Assembly: GCF_033807715.1 (NCBI RefSeq)
Contig: NC_084607.1
Coordinates: 62,001 to 126,000 of the forward strand
DNA: 64,000 nucleotides
Direction of reading: 5' to 3'
DNA from: Cololabis saira
Taxonomy: Eukaryota > Chordata > Actinopteri > Beloniformes > Belonidae
Shown here: in pieces, positions 45,514-54,872 of the stretch
Position numbering within the stretch: position 1 is the stretch's first letter
Layout: each line of letters begins with the position of its first letter
Translations under genes and position numbers: made by a program
The notes under the pieces: generated by a model
What the model saw: the letters and a program-made list of their open reading frames with translations, nothing else
Told to the model about the DNA's origin: nothing
The model's database searches: none

Positions 45514-48144
45514 TCAACGTATCGGGGGACGGATTAAACGGCCGAAACGGCTACGCTTCGCCGCCGGGGAATCACGGGCCGCTAGCAGGGGCGGGGCCGC
45601 AACCGGGGGCGAAATCGGGGGCCGCCCCCGACGCGGAGGCACGGCCAACTGCACCGGCACCTCCACATCCAAATGAGCTGGCTTGAGCCGGTCTATAACG
45701 ACCCGCTCCGGCCTGCCCCCCATGTCCACCACAAAGTTCTTAGCCCCCGACTCCAAAACCCGATAGGGCCCGTCATAGGGGGGCTTCAACGGGGTCCGAT
45801 GTCCATCATGCCGAATGAAAACATACCTAGCAGAAGGCAGGTCCCTGGGGACATAGGACTCGGGAAGGCAGTGGTGAGAGGTCGGGATGGGCTTCAGGGC
45901 ATCGGCGACGTCCTGGAACGCAGACCGCTGAGCAGCAGCCGACCAAGGGGCAGTGGCGTCCGGAAGGAACTCCCCCGGGACCCGGAGAGGCTGCCCATAC
46001 ACCAGCTCGGCGGACGAAGCCTGGAGGTCCTCCTTGGGGGCAGAGCGAAGACCCAGCATGACCCAGGGCAGGCGGTCGGCCCAGTTGCTGTCCGTAAGGC
46101 TGGCCCGCAGAGAAGCCTTCATGTCCCGATGAAATCGCTCACAAAGTCCATTCCCCTTGGGGTTGTAGGCTGTGGTGCGGTGCACCTTCACCCCGAGATG
46201 ATCCGCAACCGCCGTCCAGAGCTCCGAGGTGAACTGCGGACCCCTGTCACTGGTGATGTCCCCTGGCGCCCCGAACCGGGCCACCCAGCAGCCGATGAAA
46301 GCCCGGGCCACCTCCGCTGCCGTAGTGGAGGACAGAGGGACAGCCTCCGGCCACCTGGTGGTCCTGTCCACCATGGTGAAAACGTGAGTGTATCCCCGGG
46401 AAGGTGGCAGGGGGCCAACCAAGTCCACATTCACATGGTCGAACCGCCTCTCCGGGACGGTAAACGGTGCCAAAGGGGCCTTAGTATGCCGGTGGACTTT
46501 GGCCCGCTGGCACGACACGCACGCACCAGCCCAGGCTCGAACGTCCTTCCGCAGCCCCGGCCAAACGAACTTGGCCCCCACCAGCTTGGTAGAGGCCTTC
46601 ACCCCCGGGTGGGAAAGTCTGTGGATGGTGTCAAAAACACGGCGCCGCCAGGCTACAGGCACCATGGGCCGCGGTTGACCGGTGGAGACGTCGCAGAGTA
46701 GAGTGGTGTTGGCTGCGTCGAACACCACCTCCCTCAGCTGCAGAGCGGTAGGAGTAGAACGGTAGTCCTGCAGTTCCACGTCCGTGGCCTGATCCGCCGC
46801 CATGGAGGCATAGTCCAGCCCCAAATGGACGGACGCCGCAACCACCCGAGAGAGGCAGTCGGCGACAAAGTTCTCCTTGCCCGCCACATGCTGGATATCC
46901 GTGGTGAACTCGGAGATTGCCGAGAGATGGCGCTGCTGCCGCGCTGACCACGGCTCCGACGTCTTCGCCATGGAGAATGTCAGTGGCTTGTGATCCACAA
47001 ACGCAGTGAAACGGCGCCCCTCCAACAGGAACCGAAAATGCCTGGTCGCCAGGAACAGTCCCAGCAGCTCTCTGTCAAAGGCACTATACTTGCGCTCCGA
47101 GCCACGGAGCTGCCTGCTAAAGAATGCCAGTGGCTGCCAGGCGCCGTCCACCCACTGCTCACACACTGCCCCGACGGCATAGTCCGAGGCGTCTGTCGTA
47201 AGTGCGATCGGAGCAGAGGGTGACGGGTGAGCAAGCAGAGCTGCGTCCGCCAGAGCTGTCTTAGCGTCCTCAAAAGCGGTGTTCATCTCCGGGGACCAGT
47301 CCAAGCTGTCCTTGGGCGCCTTGCCGCACAGGGCCTCGTACAAAGGGCGCATAAGACGGGCAGCGTGGGGCAGGAACCGGTTGTAGAAGTTCACCATCCC
47401 CAGGAACTCCTGAAGGGACTGCACCGTGCTGGGGCGCGGAAACTGGTTGATGGCCTCCACTCTGGCGGGCAGAGGCACAGCCCCCTGCGGCGTGACGTGG
47501 TGTCCCAGGAAGGTGATGGAGGACTGTCCAAACTGGCACTTGGCCGGGTTGACAATGAGCCCGTGCTCACTGAGCCGTTCAAACAGCTGGCGGAGGTGCG
47601 CCATGTGTTGGTCGACAGACGAGCTCGCTATTAAAATGTCATCCAAAAAAACAAACAAAAACGGCATATCCCGAAGCACCGAGTCCATTAAGCGCTGGAA
47701 CGTCTGCGCCGCCCCCCGGAGGCCAAAAGGCATGCGCAAAAATTCAAAAAGGCCAAAGGGGGTGACGACAGCCGTCTTCGGTATATCCTGTGGATGTACT
47801 GGCACCTGATGGTATCCGCGCACCAGGTCCACCTTGGAGAAAACGACGGCTCCCGCCAGATGGGCTGAGAAGTCCTGTATGTGCAGGACGGGGTACCGGT
47901 CGGGGGTCGTGGCGTTATTCAACCGGCGGAAATCGCCACAGGGGCGCCAACCACCGCCTGCCTTAGTTAGCCTGGCTTCTATATGCTGAAACCACGGCCG
48001 GGGGTTCTGCTGCCAAAAGTCGGGCAGTTTGACTGTCGCGGCATATATATTAGCGGGCGCGTTAGCCGCGGCCGCGGTGGCGGCGGCGGCGGCAGCGGCG
48101 GCAGCGATGGCGTTGTCATTCCGATCTCGTCGTTCCGATCTCAC
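45514..48144 (-). CDS. Gypsy gag-pol fusion polyprotein (876 aa)
   Basis: It would reverse-transcribe and integrate the element. Domains in order: residues 1-56, Ala-rich start plus a short gag-like N-terminus ('VKLPDFWQQNPRPWFQHIEA'). Residues 60-260, RT with D106 in 'VDLVRGYHQVP' and the 'FLDD' active site (D168, D169). Residues 310-430, RNase H (D318, E359, D384). Residues 508-545, H2C2 zinc finger (H508, H512, C542, C545). Then the integrase core with D574, D633 and E669, an exact D,D-35-E. Residues 790-825 form a GPY/F module ('YDGPYRV'). No chromodomain, protease or CCHC knuckle is present. The gag-to-RT junction near residues 57-62 is in frame, so the deletion preserved the ORF. The start at 48144 lies 16 bases after the 5' LTR and spans the primer-binding site, so the true initiation codon is uncertain. 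High GC contrasts with the neighbours. Confidence 0.93.
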   Translation of the reverse strand: MRSERRDRNDNAIAAAAAAAAATAAAANAPANIYAATVKLPDFWQQNPRPWFQHIEARLTKAGGGWRPCGDFRRLNNATTPDRYPVLHIQDFSAHLAGAVVFSKVDLVRGYHQVPVHPQDIPKTAVVTPFGLFEFLRMPFGLRGAAQTFQRLMDSVLRDMPFLFVFLDDILIASSSVDQHMAHLRQLFERLSEHGLIVNPAKCQFGQSSITFLGHHVTPQGAVPLPARVEAINQFPRPSTVQSLQEFLGMVNFYNRFLPHAARLMRPLYEALCGKAPKDSLDWSPEMNTAFEDAKTALADAALLAHPSPSAPIALTTDASDYAVGAVCEQWVDGAWQPLAFFSRQLRGSERKYSAFDRELLGLFLATRHFRFLLEGRRFTAFVDHKPLTFSMAKTSEPWSARQQRHLSAISEFTTDIQHVAGKENFVADCLSRVVAASVHLGLDYASMAADQATDVELQDYRSTPTALQLREVVFDAANTTLLCDVSTGQPRPMVPVAWRRRVFDTIHRLSHPGVKASTKLVGAKFVWPGLRKDVRAWAGACVSCQRAKVHRHTKAPLAPFTVPERRFDHVNVDLVGPLPPSRGYTHVFTMVDRTTRWPEAVPLSSTTAAEVARAFIGCWVARFGAPGDITSDRGPQFTSELWTAVADHLGVKVHRTTAYNPKGNGLCERFHRDMKASLRASLTDSNWADRLPWVMLGLRSAPKEDLQASSAELVYGQPLRVPGEFLPDATAPWSAAAQRSAFQDVADALKPIPTSHHCLPESYVPRDLPSARYVFIRHDGHRTPLKPPYDGPYRVLESGAKNFVVDMGGRPERVVIDRLKPAHLDVEVPVQLAVPPRRGRPPISPPVAAPPLLAARDSPAAKRSRFGRLIRPPIR

Positions 48145-48160
48145 ATCAGGGTCACCAAAT
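48140..48160 (-). promoter_or_regulatory. Putative tRNA primer-binding site
   Basis: Immediately inside the 5' LTR on the element strand is 'tttggtgaccctgatgtgag', in the normal position for minus-strand primer binding. The tRNA is not assigned. Confidence 0.55.
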
Positions 48161-48378
48161 TGTGGGGTGGAAAACAGCGAGACGAGACACTCTGGCGCGT
48201 TTGAGTTGGTTTATTGCATGCTCCCACATCTCCACAATACAGATGCATGATCGGACTAATAACAACAACGCACCAACCGGAAACGGAAGTAACCCCCGCC
48301 ATCACTCTTCCCCCGAGACCTTAAAGGCACAGTACCTGGGTGAATGTCTCTCACCGTACATATATGTGGGTCACCACA
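48161..48378 (-). repeat. 5' LTR of the Gypsy element
   Basis: Identical to the 3' LTR as far as can be read. It contains the promoter on the element strand but no clear TATA box. Confidence 0.93.
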
Positions 48379-48382
48379 ATAT

Positions 48383-48724
<342 letters not shown>

Positions 48725-48910
48725 GTGCTGTGGCTCTGTAGCAGCTCTTTATGGGGAATAATCTTCAGGAAACTTCTCAGAGACTGTGGCTCTGTAGCAG
48801 CTCTTCATGGGGAATAATCTTCAGGAAACTTCTCAGAGACTGTGGCTCTGTAGCAGCTCTTCATGGGGAATGATCTTCAGGAAACTTCTCAGAGACTGTG
48901 GCTCTTCTTA
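48725..48910. repeat. 56-bp tandem repeat, about 3 copies
   Basis: 'tggctctgtagcagctctt' at 48731, 48787 and 48843. Copies are nearly identical. Confidence 0.93.
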
Positions 48911-49389
48911 TCTGAGAGACTTCTGAAGAGAATCAAGACCTTCCTCAGGAACATAACGGCACAGCATTGTCTTAATGCATCGGCCCTGCTCTCTATGGAG
49001 AAGAAACTTGTCATAAAAACTACAACATTTATGTACAAATAAAAAAACACTGCATGTCATTATAATGTTGCCATTGTTGATTTTATTTATTCAAATACAG
49101 AAGTGATACTTTAGTACATCATTTGCCTGCTTTTTGGTATATGTCTATTTAGGAGTTTGGTATAAACCCCCCTGGAGAAAACTACACCAGCTGCCACTGA
49201 AATACATGAATATCTGAGAAGTTTGTAAAACCAGGGAAATCAGAAACAAACTGAGCTGAAACTATGTACATCTTCATCTTCATCTTCATCACGGTCCATT
49301 CAGAGTCTGTCCACACAAACTGGTGCTGCTTCCACTCTGAGGACGATCAGGACACAACTCATCCGTCCTGGACACTCTCACAATCTCCA
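48911..49389. other. 3' flank of the NLR-like block, copy 1
   Basis: 49265-49389 matches 61300-61445 ('cagagtctgtccacacaaac', 'gacgatcaggacac'). On the minus strand this is the exon-like sequence after the last splice acceptor of the array. No known domain was recognised. 48911-49264 is unassigned. Confidence 0.5.
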
Positions 49390-50180
49390 GCTGTACAGGG
49401 AAGAAGAAAGAAGAGAGCAGATAAAGGAGTTTTTGCAGAGATCCCTCCATCAGCTGTAGAAGAAAGAAGAGAGCAGATAAAGGAGTGTTTGCAGATATCC
49501 CTCCATCAGCTGTAGAGGAAGAAGAAAGAAGAGAGCAGATAAAGGAGTGTTAGCAGAGATCCCTCCATCAGCTGTAGAGGAAGAAGAAAGAAGAGAGCAG
49601 ATAAAGGAGTGTTTGAAGAGATCCCTCCATCAGCTGTAGAGGAAGAAGAAAGAAGAGATCAGATAATGGAGTGTTAGCAGAGATCCCTCCATCAGCTGTA
49701 GAGGAAGAAGAAAGAAGAGAGCAGATAAAGGAGTGTTTGAAGAGATCCCCCCATCAGCTGTAGAGGAAGAAGAAAGAAGAGAGCAGATAAAGGAGTGTTT
49801 GAAGAGATCCCTCCATCAGCTGTAGAGGAAGAAGAAAGAAGAGAGCAGATAAAGGAGTGTTTGCAGAGATCCTTCCATCAGCTGTAGAGGAAGAAGAAAG
49901 AAGAGAGCAAATAAAGGAGTGTTAGCAGAGATCCCTCCATCAGCTGTAGAGGAAGAATAGAGAAGAGAGCAGATAAAGGAGTGTTAGCAGAGATCCCTCC
50001 ATCAGCTGTAGAGGGAAGAAGAAAGAAGAGAGCAGATAAAGGAGTGTTAGCAGAGATCCCTCCATCAGCTGTAGAGGGAAGAAGAAAGGAGAGAGCAGAT
50101 AAAGGAGTGTTTGCAGAGACCCCTTCATCAGCTGTAGAGGGAAGAACAAAGAAGAGAGCAGATAAAGGAGTTTTCCAGAG
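49390..50180 (-). repeat. Minisatellite of splice acceptors, 62/63-bp unit, about 13 copies
   Basis: On the minus strand each unit is 'ctgatggagggatctctgca', 'aacactcctttatctgctct', 'cttctttcttcttcctctac', 'ag': a long polypyrimidine tract ending in AG, an excellent 3' splice site. The unit varies by one base (62 or 63 bp), so plus-strand ORFs (for example 49981-50430) are accidental. A shorter version with 5 units exists at 61470-61780 in the duplicate block. Confidence 0.92.
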
Positions 50181-50469
50181 ATCCCTCCATCAGCACATCC
50201 AGGACTTCAGAGTTCAGAGCTGCAGTGGAGCAGCTGTGTGTCTGAACATCCTGGAAGGCCGTCAGCTGGAATACTCCTTTATTTCTGGACACGTGAACAC
50301 CAGCACAACACTGGTCTACAACAAACATCTGGACCCTCTGTTTGGCCGACTGCTGTCTCTGTGTTTCTGTCCAATCCTGCAGCCTGTCACCATCCTCCTC
50401 TCCCAGCTTCATGAGGAAAGCAGCTGCTGAGAAGCTGCAGCTTTACTGGAAACACTGGTCTTTATTTAT
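50181..50469. repeat. Conserved segment of the NLR-like block, copy 1
   Basis: Near-identical to 61775-62048 ('cacatccaggacttcagagt', 'ctgtgtgtctgaacatcctg', 'cacgtgaacaccagcacaac'). It may be part of an exon, but the strand and protein are not recognised. Confidence 0.5.
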
Positions 50470-50722
50470 CTGGCCCTCGGCAGGAGGGTCCCCCCTTATG
50501 AGCCTGGTCCTGCTCAAGGTTTCTTCTCTCCTAAAGGGGAGTTTTTCCTTGCCACTGTTTGGCTTAAGGTTTTTCTCCCACTAGGGGAGTTTTTACCTGC
50601 CATTGTTTATGTAATAACTGCTCGGGGGTCATGTTCTGGGTATGGGTCTCTGGAAAGCGTCTAGAGACAACTCTGTTGTATTAGACGCTATATAAATAAA
50701 ATTGAATTGAATTGAATTGAAT
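50470..50722 (+). mobile_element. L2 LINE 3' end inserted between block segments
   Basis: 'ctggccctcggcaggagggt' to the tail hairpin and TTGAA repeats, identical in order to 36008-36264. The duplicate block at 62045 lacks it, so it is younger than the block duplication. Confidence 0.9.
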
Positions 50723-50789
50723 TTTGATACCAACTGGTTTTAGTAGAAAACTGCTGGAAGCAGCAGAACCGAGTCCAACCTCCACTGAC

Positions 50790-50963
50790 CTGAGATCCTG
50801 CAGCTGGTAGTCTGGACTGTCCACCAGATCAGAAAGCTGCTTCACATCTGCAGCCTTCAGCTTGTTCCTGCTCAGGTACAGATGTTTCAGATGGGAGGGG
50901 TTGGACTTCAGAGCTGAGACCAGAGAAGAACAGCTGATCCCAGACAACCTGCAGTACTGCAAC
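50790..50963 (-). CDS. NLR-like leucine-rich-repeat exon A
   Basis: A 174-bp exon (58 codons) on the minus strand with acceptor 'ttattcag' at 50964 and donor 'gtcagtgg' from 50789. It encodes '[20 protein letters not shown]', then 'NPSHLKHLYLSRNKLKAADV' and 'KQLSDLVDSPDYQLQDLR', a ribonuclease-inhibitor-type LRR as repeated in fish NLRC3/NLRP-like receptors, whose LRRs sense ligands or drive oligomer assembly in the cytosol. The frame crosses introns after two bases of a codon, as in the other LRR exons, so the exons can be spliced in any order. The upstream NACHT exon is not in this window. Whether the gene is intact is unknown. Confidence 0.8.
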
Positions 50964-52523
50964 CTGAATAAAAAATAAAAAATAAATTACAATTCAGCAT
51001 CATCTTCATCATTATAAATGCTCCATACAGATGAGAATTAGAAAGGTGATGGACTTTATGAAGGCTGATGTTCATATTGATGTCACACATGTGATCAAGA
51101 ATCTGCGTATATTTCTCTTCAGTATTATTAGAGAAGTCTGAGTTTGTGCTGAACCAAATACTCGTGAAAATATGGAAACTAATTGATGCTCCAGGGTTTA
51201 ATGTGGATTTTAATGGCAGAAACTGCTTTGGTAGACTTTGAATTCAAATATCAGTCTTTCTATGTAAATATTAAATGCAGGTAAAAGTTTAATGAAGTTG
51301 AGTTTTGATGTTAAAATTTGAACTTGGTTTACATGTAAAAACATTTCCATGTTTTTAGGGGGACATTTCTTCATCAATCTGTACATATTTGAAAGCAGCA
51401 CAAATTACATCGAAACACCAGGAAAAATATTTCAAAAAAATGAAATAAAAACGGATTTAATCCAGATTTAAAGTAATTAAACCTTCGTATTGTTTAGTTT
51501 TTATATATTTTAAGGATTTGCTTTTAAAAAAATGTTTTAATTTATTTATTTTAATTGTAGTTTTCAATTTGTTAATACATGAATTATTCAAGTTTAATCC
51601 ACTTGTTTGTAATTTTTTTCATTTAATCAGAATTTAAATTACATATTTGGGTGTAACAAACATGACTCAGCATATATTACATAGAAAAACCAGCAACAAT
51701 ATTAAAACTAAAATTAAAATAAAAAAGGTTTTTTCAAACATTTTCTCTGAAAAAGTTGATTGAGTGCCGACATAGTTTAACACAAAGTTTCTGATGTTCT
51801 TGTTGGATGTTTTGTTGCTGATGAAGGAAACTCATCGTCTAGACAGCAGCTTTATTTCACTTTACTAACTTCAACACACATGGATTTATATTTAGTTTTA
51901 TACAGACAACCATAAAAATACATTATTTGTTGCACCTTATGTCTTGATGTCACCTGGATGAAATGATCTTAACAGACATATTGAGGAATACTATTAAAAA
52001 CACAGAAAAATATGTTTTTCCATGTTTAGAGTTTCATATTTGGTAAACTTGTATTTGTTAAAATGAAATGTAATGTTAGTCAAAGGAAGCCAACGTTGGT
52101 TTGACTGATTTCATCCACAGTAAGAAGTTATTTAGTAAATGAGCTCTATAACTCATATATTGGACGACTACACATTCAGTCTGTCCACTATTGTCTGTCA
52201 GACTCTCTCAGTTTATTAACATCTGGATGACATTTCTGAACGTATTAGCTGTTAAGTTAATTCATGTTTGTTCAGATGTTTTATTCCAGGTTCAGACACA
52301 TCTCTGGTTCTTCATTTGTTCCTGTCTGACACATTCACATGTTTAGTTTTATGTAATAAATCAGAAGAGGAAGTTTAAGATGAAACTAAAGCAGAGAAGA
52401 AGAACTCAGAGCAGTCAGATGGTCAGTGTGGATCAGTAGAAGATCAGCCTGATGTCTGCAGGTTAGTGTCAACACAACTTTCACATCAGATTCATCTGAA
52501 CACACAACTAAAACATGTCTGAC
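50964..52523. other. Intron DNA of the NLR-like block
   Basis: 50990-51430 repeats in 52730-53480 and 62300-62960 with a deletion at about 51148. 51755-51890 repeats at 53520-53665 ('gaaaaagttgattgagtgcc', 'ctcatcgtctagacagcagc'). It is therefore tandemly duplicated intron sequence. The rest (51430-51750, 51900-52500) is AT-rich and unassigned. Confidence 0.6.
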
Positions 52524-52700
52524 CTCAGAGTCTCCAGTCTGCAGTCTGGACTCTCCAGAAATCCACTCAGATGTTTCACTCCTGAATCCTGCAGGTCCTT
52601 GTTCTCACTCAGGACCAGAAGTTTCAGATGGGAGGAGTTGGACTTCAGAGCTGAGACCAGAGAAGAACAGCTGATCTCTGACAACCTGCAGCTCACCAAT
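52524..52700 (-). CDS. NLR-like leucine-rich-repeat exon B
   Basis: A 177-bp exon (59 codons): '[20 protein letters not shown]', '[20 protein letters not shown]', '[19 protein letters not shown]'. Acceptor 'ttattcag' before 52700, donor 'gtcagaca' after 52524. It has one more codon than exons A and C (the 'NKDLQDSG' turn). In transcription order it lies upstream of exon A and is separated from exon C by the L2 insertion at 53664-59344. Confidence 0.8.
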
Positions 52701-53663
52701 CTGAATAAAGAATAAAAGATACATTACAATTCAGCATCATCTTCATCATTTTAAATGCTCCATACAGATGAGAATTAGAAAGGTGATGGACTTTATGAAG
52801 GCTGAGGTTCATATTGATGTCACACATGTGATCAATAGTCTGCATATATTTCTCTTCAGTATTATTGACTTGATGATCAGAAAAGTCTGAGTTTGTGCTG
52901 ATTTCAATAAAGTCAGTGATGAGGACGACAGTCTAGACCATGTAAAGTCCATTCATGTCACGTGTTTCTGTCCCAATAACACGTCTGTTTGTAAATGATG
53001 TTTTGGACGATAAAGTTTTCATTCCTAGAAGGACTTTGTGAGCAGAGAAAGAGTTTCAGGACAGGAGGACGTCTGTGTTTATTCAGCATTCATGAAAGAC
53101 ATCTCTTCTCCAGTGATGGATCTGGAACTCGTACAGAAAACTATTGTCTGATTAATACATTTGATTCATCAATAACAGATGCATGATGGTACAAAAACGT
53201 ACAAATCTGAACCCTTACAGGGAAACTAGAACCAAATACTCGTGAAAATATGGAAACTAATTGATGCTCCAGGGTTTAATGTAGTTTTTAATGGCAGAAA
53301 CAGTTTTGATGGAATTTGAATTCAAATATCAGTCTCTCAATGTAAATATTAAATGAAGGTAAAAGTTTATTGGAGCTGAGTTTTGATGTAAAAATTTGCT
53401 CTTGTTTAAATGTGTTTTTTCCCCTTAAATGATGCATAAATTAACAATATTCATCATTTCCATGTTTTTAAGGAGACATTTCTTCATCAACCTGTACATA
53501 TTTATCTGTTTAGGAGTTTTTTCAAACATTTTCTCTGAAAAAGTTGATTGAGTGACGACATAGTTTAACACAAAGTTTCTGATGTTCTTGTTGGATGTTT
53601 TGTTGCTGATGAAGGAAACTCATCGTCTAGACAGCAGCTTTATTTCAGTTTAGTTACTTCAAC
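52701..53663. other. Intron DNA, duplicated
   Basis: Near-identical to 62289-63000. Open frames in both copies (52995-53186, 62586-62774) are shared only because the DNA is duplicated, and no protein family is visible. Confidence 0.6.
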
Positions 53664-53667
53664 ACAC

Positions 53668-53961
53668 ATGTATGTAACTAAAATGAATATTGTCTCGGTG
53701 GGTAACTACGCCAAAAGTATGTCGGACTCCGTAGGTTTTTCTGCTTTTCTGCTTTTCAGCGATGACATGTTTAGCCGCATGCTCTCGCTCCGCTGCTGGT
53801 TGTCTCAGTGGTGTTCAGAAAACGACGTGGACTTTATTGACAATTGGGAAACGTTCTGGGGAAAGCCCGGTCTGATTAGAAGGGACGGCATTCATCCCAC
53901 CCGGGATGGTGCAGCTCTTATGTCTAGAAATCTGGCCAGTGTTATTAGACACTCCCCCTGA
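53668..53961 (+). pseudogene. L2 ORF1 C-terminus (SGNH/esterase-like)
   Basis: L2/CR1 ORF1 proteins often carry an esterase-like domain that helps form the RNA-protein particle. Here only the last ~90 residues remain: '[20 protein letters not shown]' then '[20 protein letters not shown]', the latter being the D-x-x-H block of SGNH hydrolases. The N-terminal part with the Ser nucleophile is missing because of 5' truncation. Confidence 0.7.
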
Positions 53962-54246
53962 CAATGCAGGGTCCAGGCCAGGATGCAGAGCTGTAGTTTA
54001 ACACACTTCTCTGCTGCTTCTCGAGGACCAACGCCTGCGTACAAAACTGTAGGATTACATGATGTAACTGGCGACTCTAACCAGGTTCCTAGCAAAATAG
54101 AAGTGGTTGCAGTTCCCCGCCCTCCAAAAGTTCACCAGGTGCGGCGTTATAGAGGCGTTAACCAGGTGTTAACCAGGCGTTAACCTTGTAAAAATTAAAA
54201 CCAATGTACATTTGGTACCAATTACAGACCGAAAAATTAGACGCGG

Positions 54247-54872
54247 ACTACTAAATATACGATCGTTAAGCTCCAAGTCTGTTAGTAAATGATATAATTA
54301 CAGAGAGTAGGAGTGATGTTTTCTGCTTAACAGAAACATGGTTACAGGAGGAAGAGTATGTTAGTTTGAATGAATCAACTCCGCCCAGCTACTTTAATCA
54401 TCACATTCCTAGAAGCACGGGCCGAGGCGGAGGAGTCGCAGCAATTTATAACTCCAGTCTCCAAATAAAAATTGAACCTAAGTCCAATTATAATACATTT
54501 GAAAGCCTCATGCTTAGTCTGAAATTTCAGAACTGGAAATCAGAGAAGCCAGTTGTGTTAGTGGTAGTGTACCGGCCCCCTGCTGGTGCTTATCTAGAGT
54601 TTTTGTCTGAATTTTCAGATTTCCTTTCTGGATTATTGATCAGTGCAGATACATTCATCATAGTGGGTGATTTTAACATTCATATGGATGTTGAAAGCGA
54701 TAATCTTAAATTAGCCTTCGATTCTCTTCTAGAATCAATGGGTATCTCACAAAAAGTGGATAAACCGACGCACTGTTTTAATCATACTCTCGATCTCGTT
54801 CTCACCTACGGTGTTGAAACTGATGATCTGTTGGTGTCACCTGTAAACTCCCTTTTATCCGACCATTACTTA
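54247..54872 (+). pseudogene. L2 ORF2 endonuclease domain, interrupted
   Basis: An apurinic-type endonuclease that nicks target DNA to prime reverse transcription. Phrases: 'LLNIRSLSSKSV' (54251-54286), then a one-base frameshift, then 'DVFCLTETWLQEEEYVSLNE' with the catalytic Glu, 'VLVVVYRPPAGAY', 'FIIVGDFNIHMD' (GDFN motif) and 'LLSDHYL' (the SDH motif) at the break. The insertion at 54873 separates it from the RT. Defects: the frameshift near 54287 and the insertion. Confidence 0.85.

Larger units (their letters stand above)
45202..48378 (-). mobile_element. Ty3/Gypsy LTR retrotransposon, recent insertion, internally deleted
   Basis: Two 218-bp LTRs (45202-45419 and 48161-48378) start TGTGGGG and end CACCACA and look identical base for base. 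ATAT flanks both sides (45198-45201, 48379-48382) as target duplication, and the insertion sits at the edge of a TA repeat. The internal region carries one long ORF on the minus strand. There is no env-like ORF. The 3.2-kb length is short for a Gypsy element because gag, protease and the start of RT are deleted. Confidence 0.95.

Noticed and set aside
45673..46701. 342-codon plus-strand ORF
   Set aside because: Antisense to the Gypsy integrase coding sequence. Its openness follows from GC-rich codon use on the real strand.
49981..50430. 149-codon plus-strand ORF through the acceptor array
   Set aside because: Units vary between 62 and 63 bp, so the frame is kept only in the last three units. 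The minus strand shows clear splice signals instead.
52995..53186. Conserved 63-codon plus-strand ORF, repeated at 62586-62774
   Set aside because: It is conserved only because the whole intron block is duplicated. Frame and strand are not supported by splice signals or a protein family.
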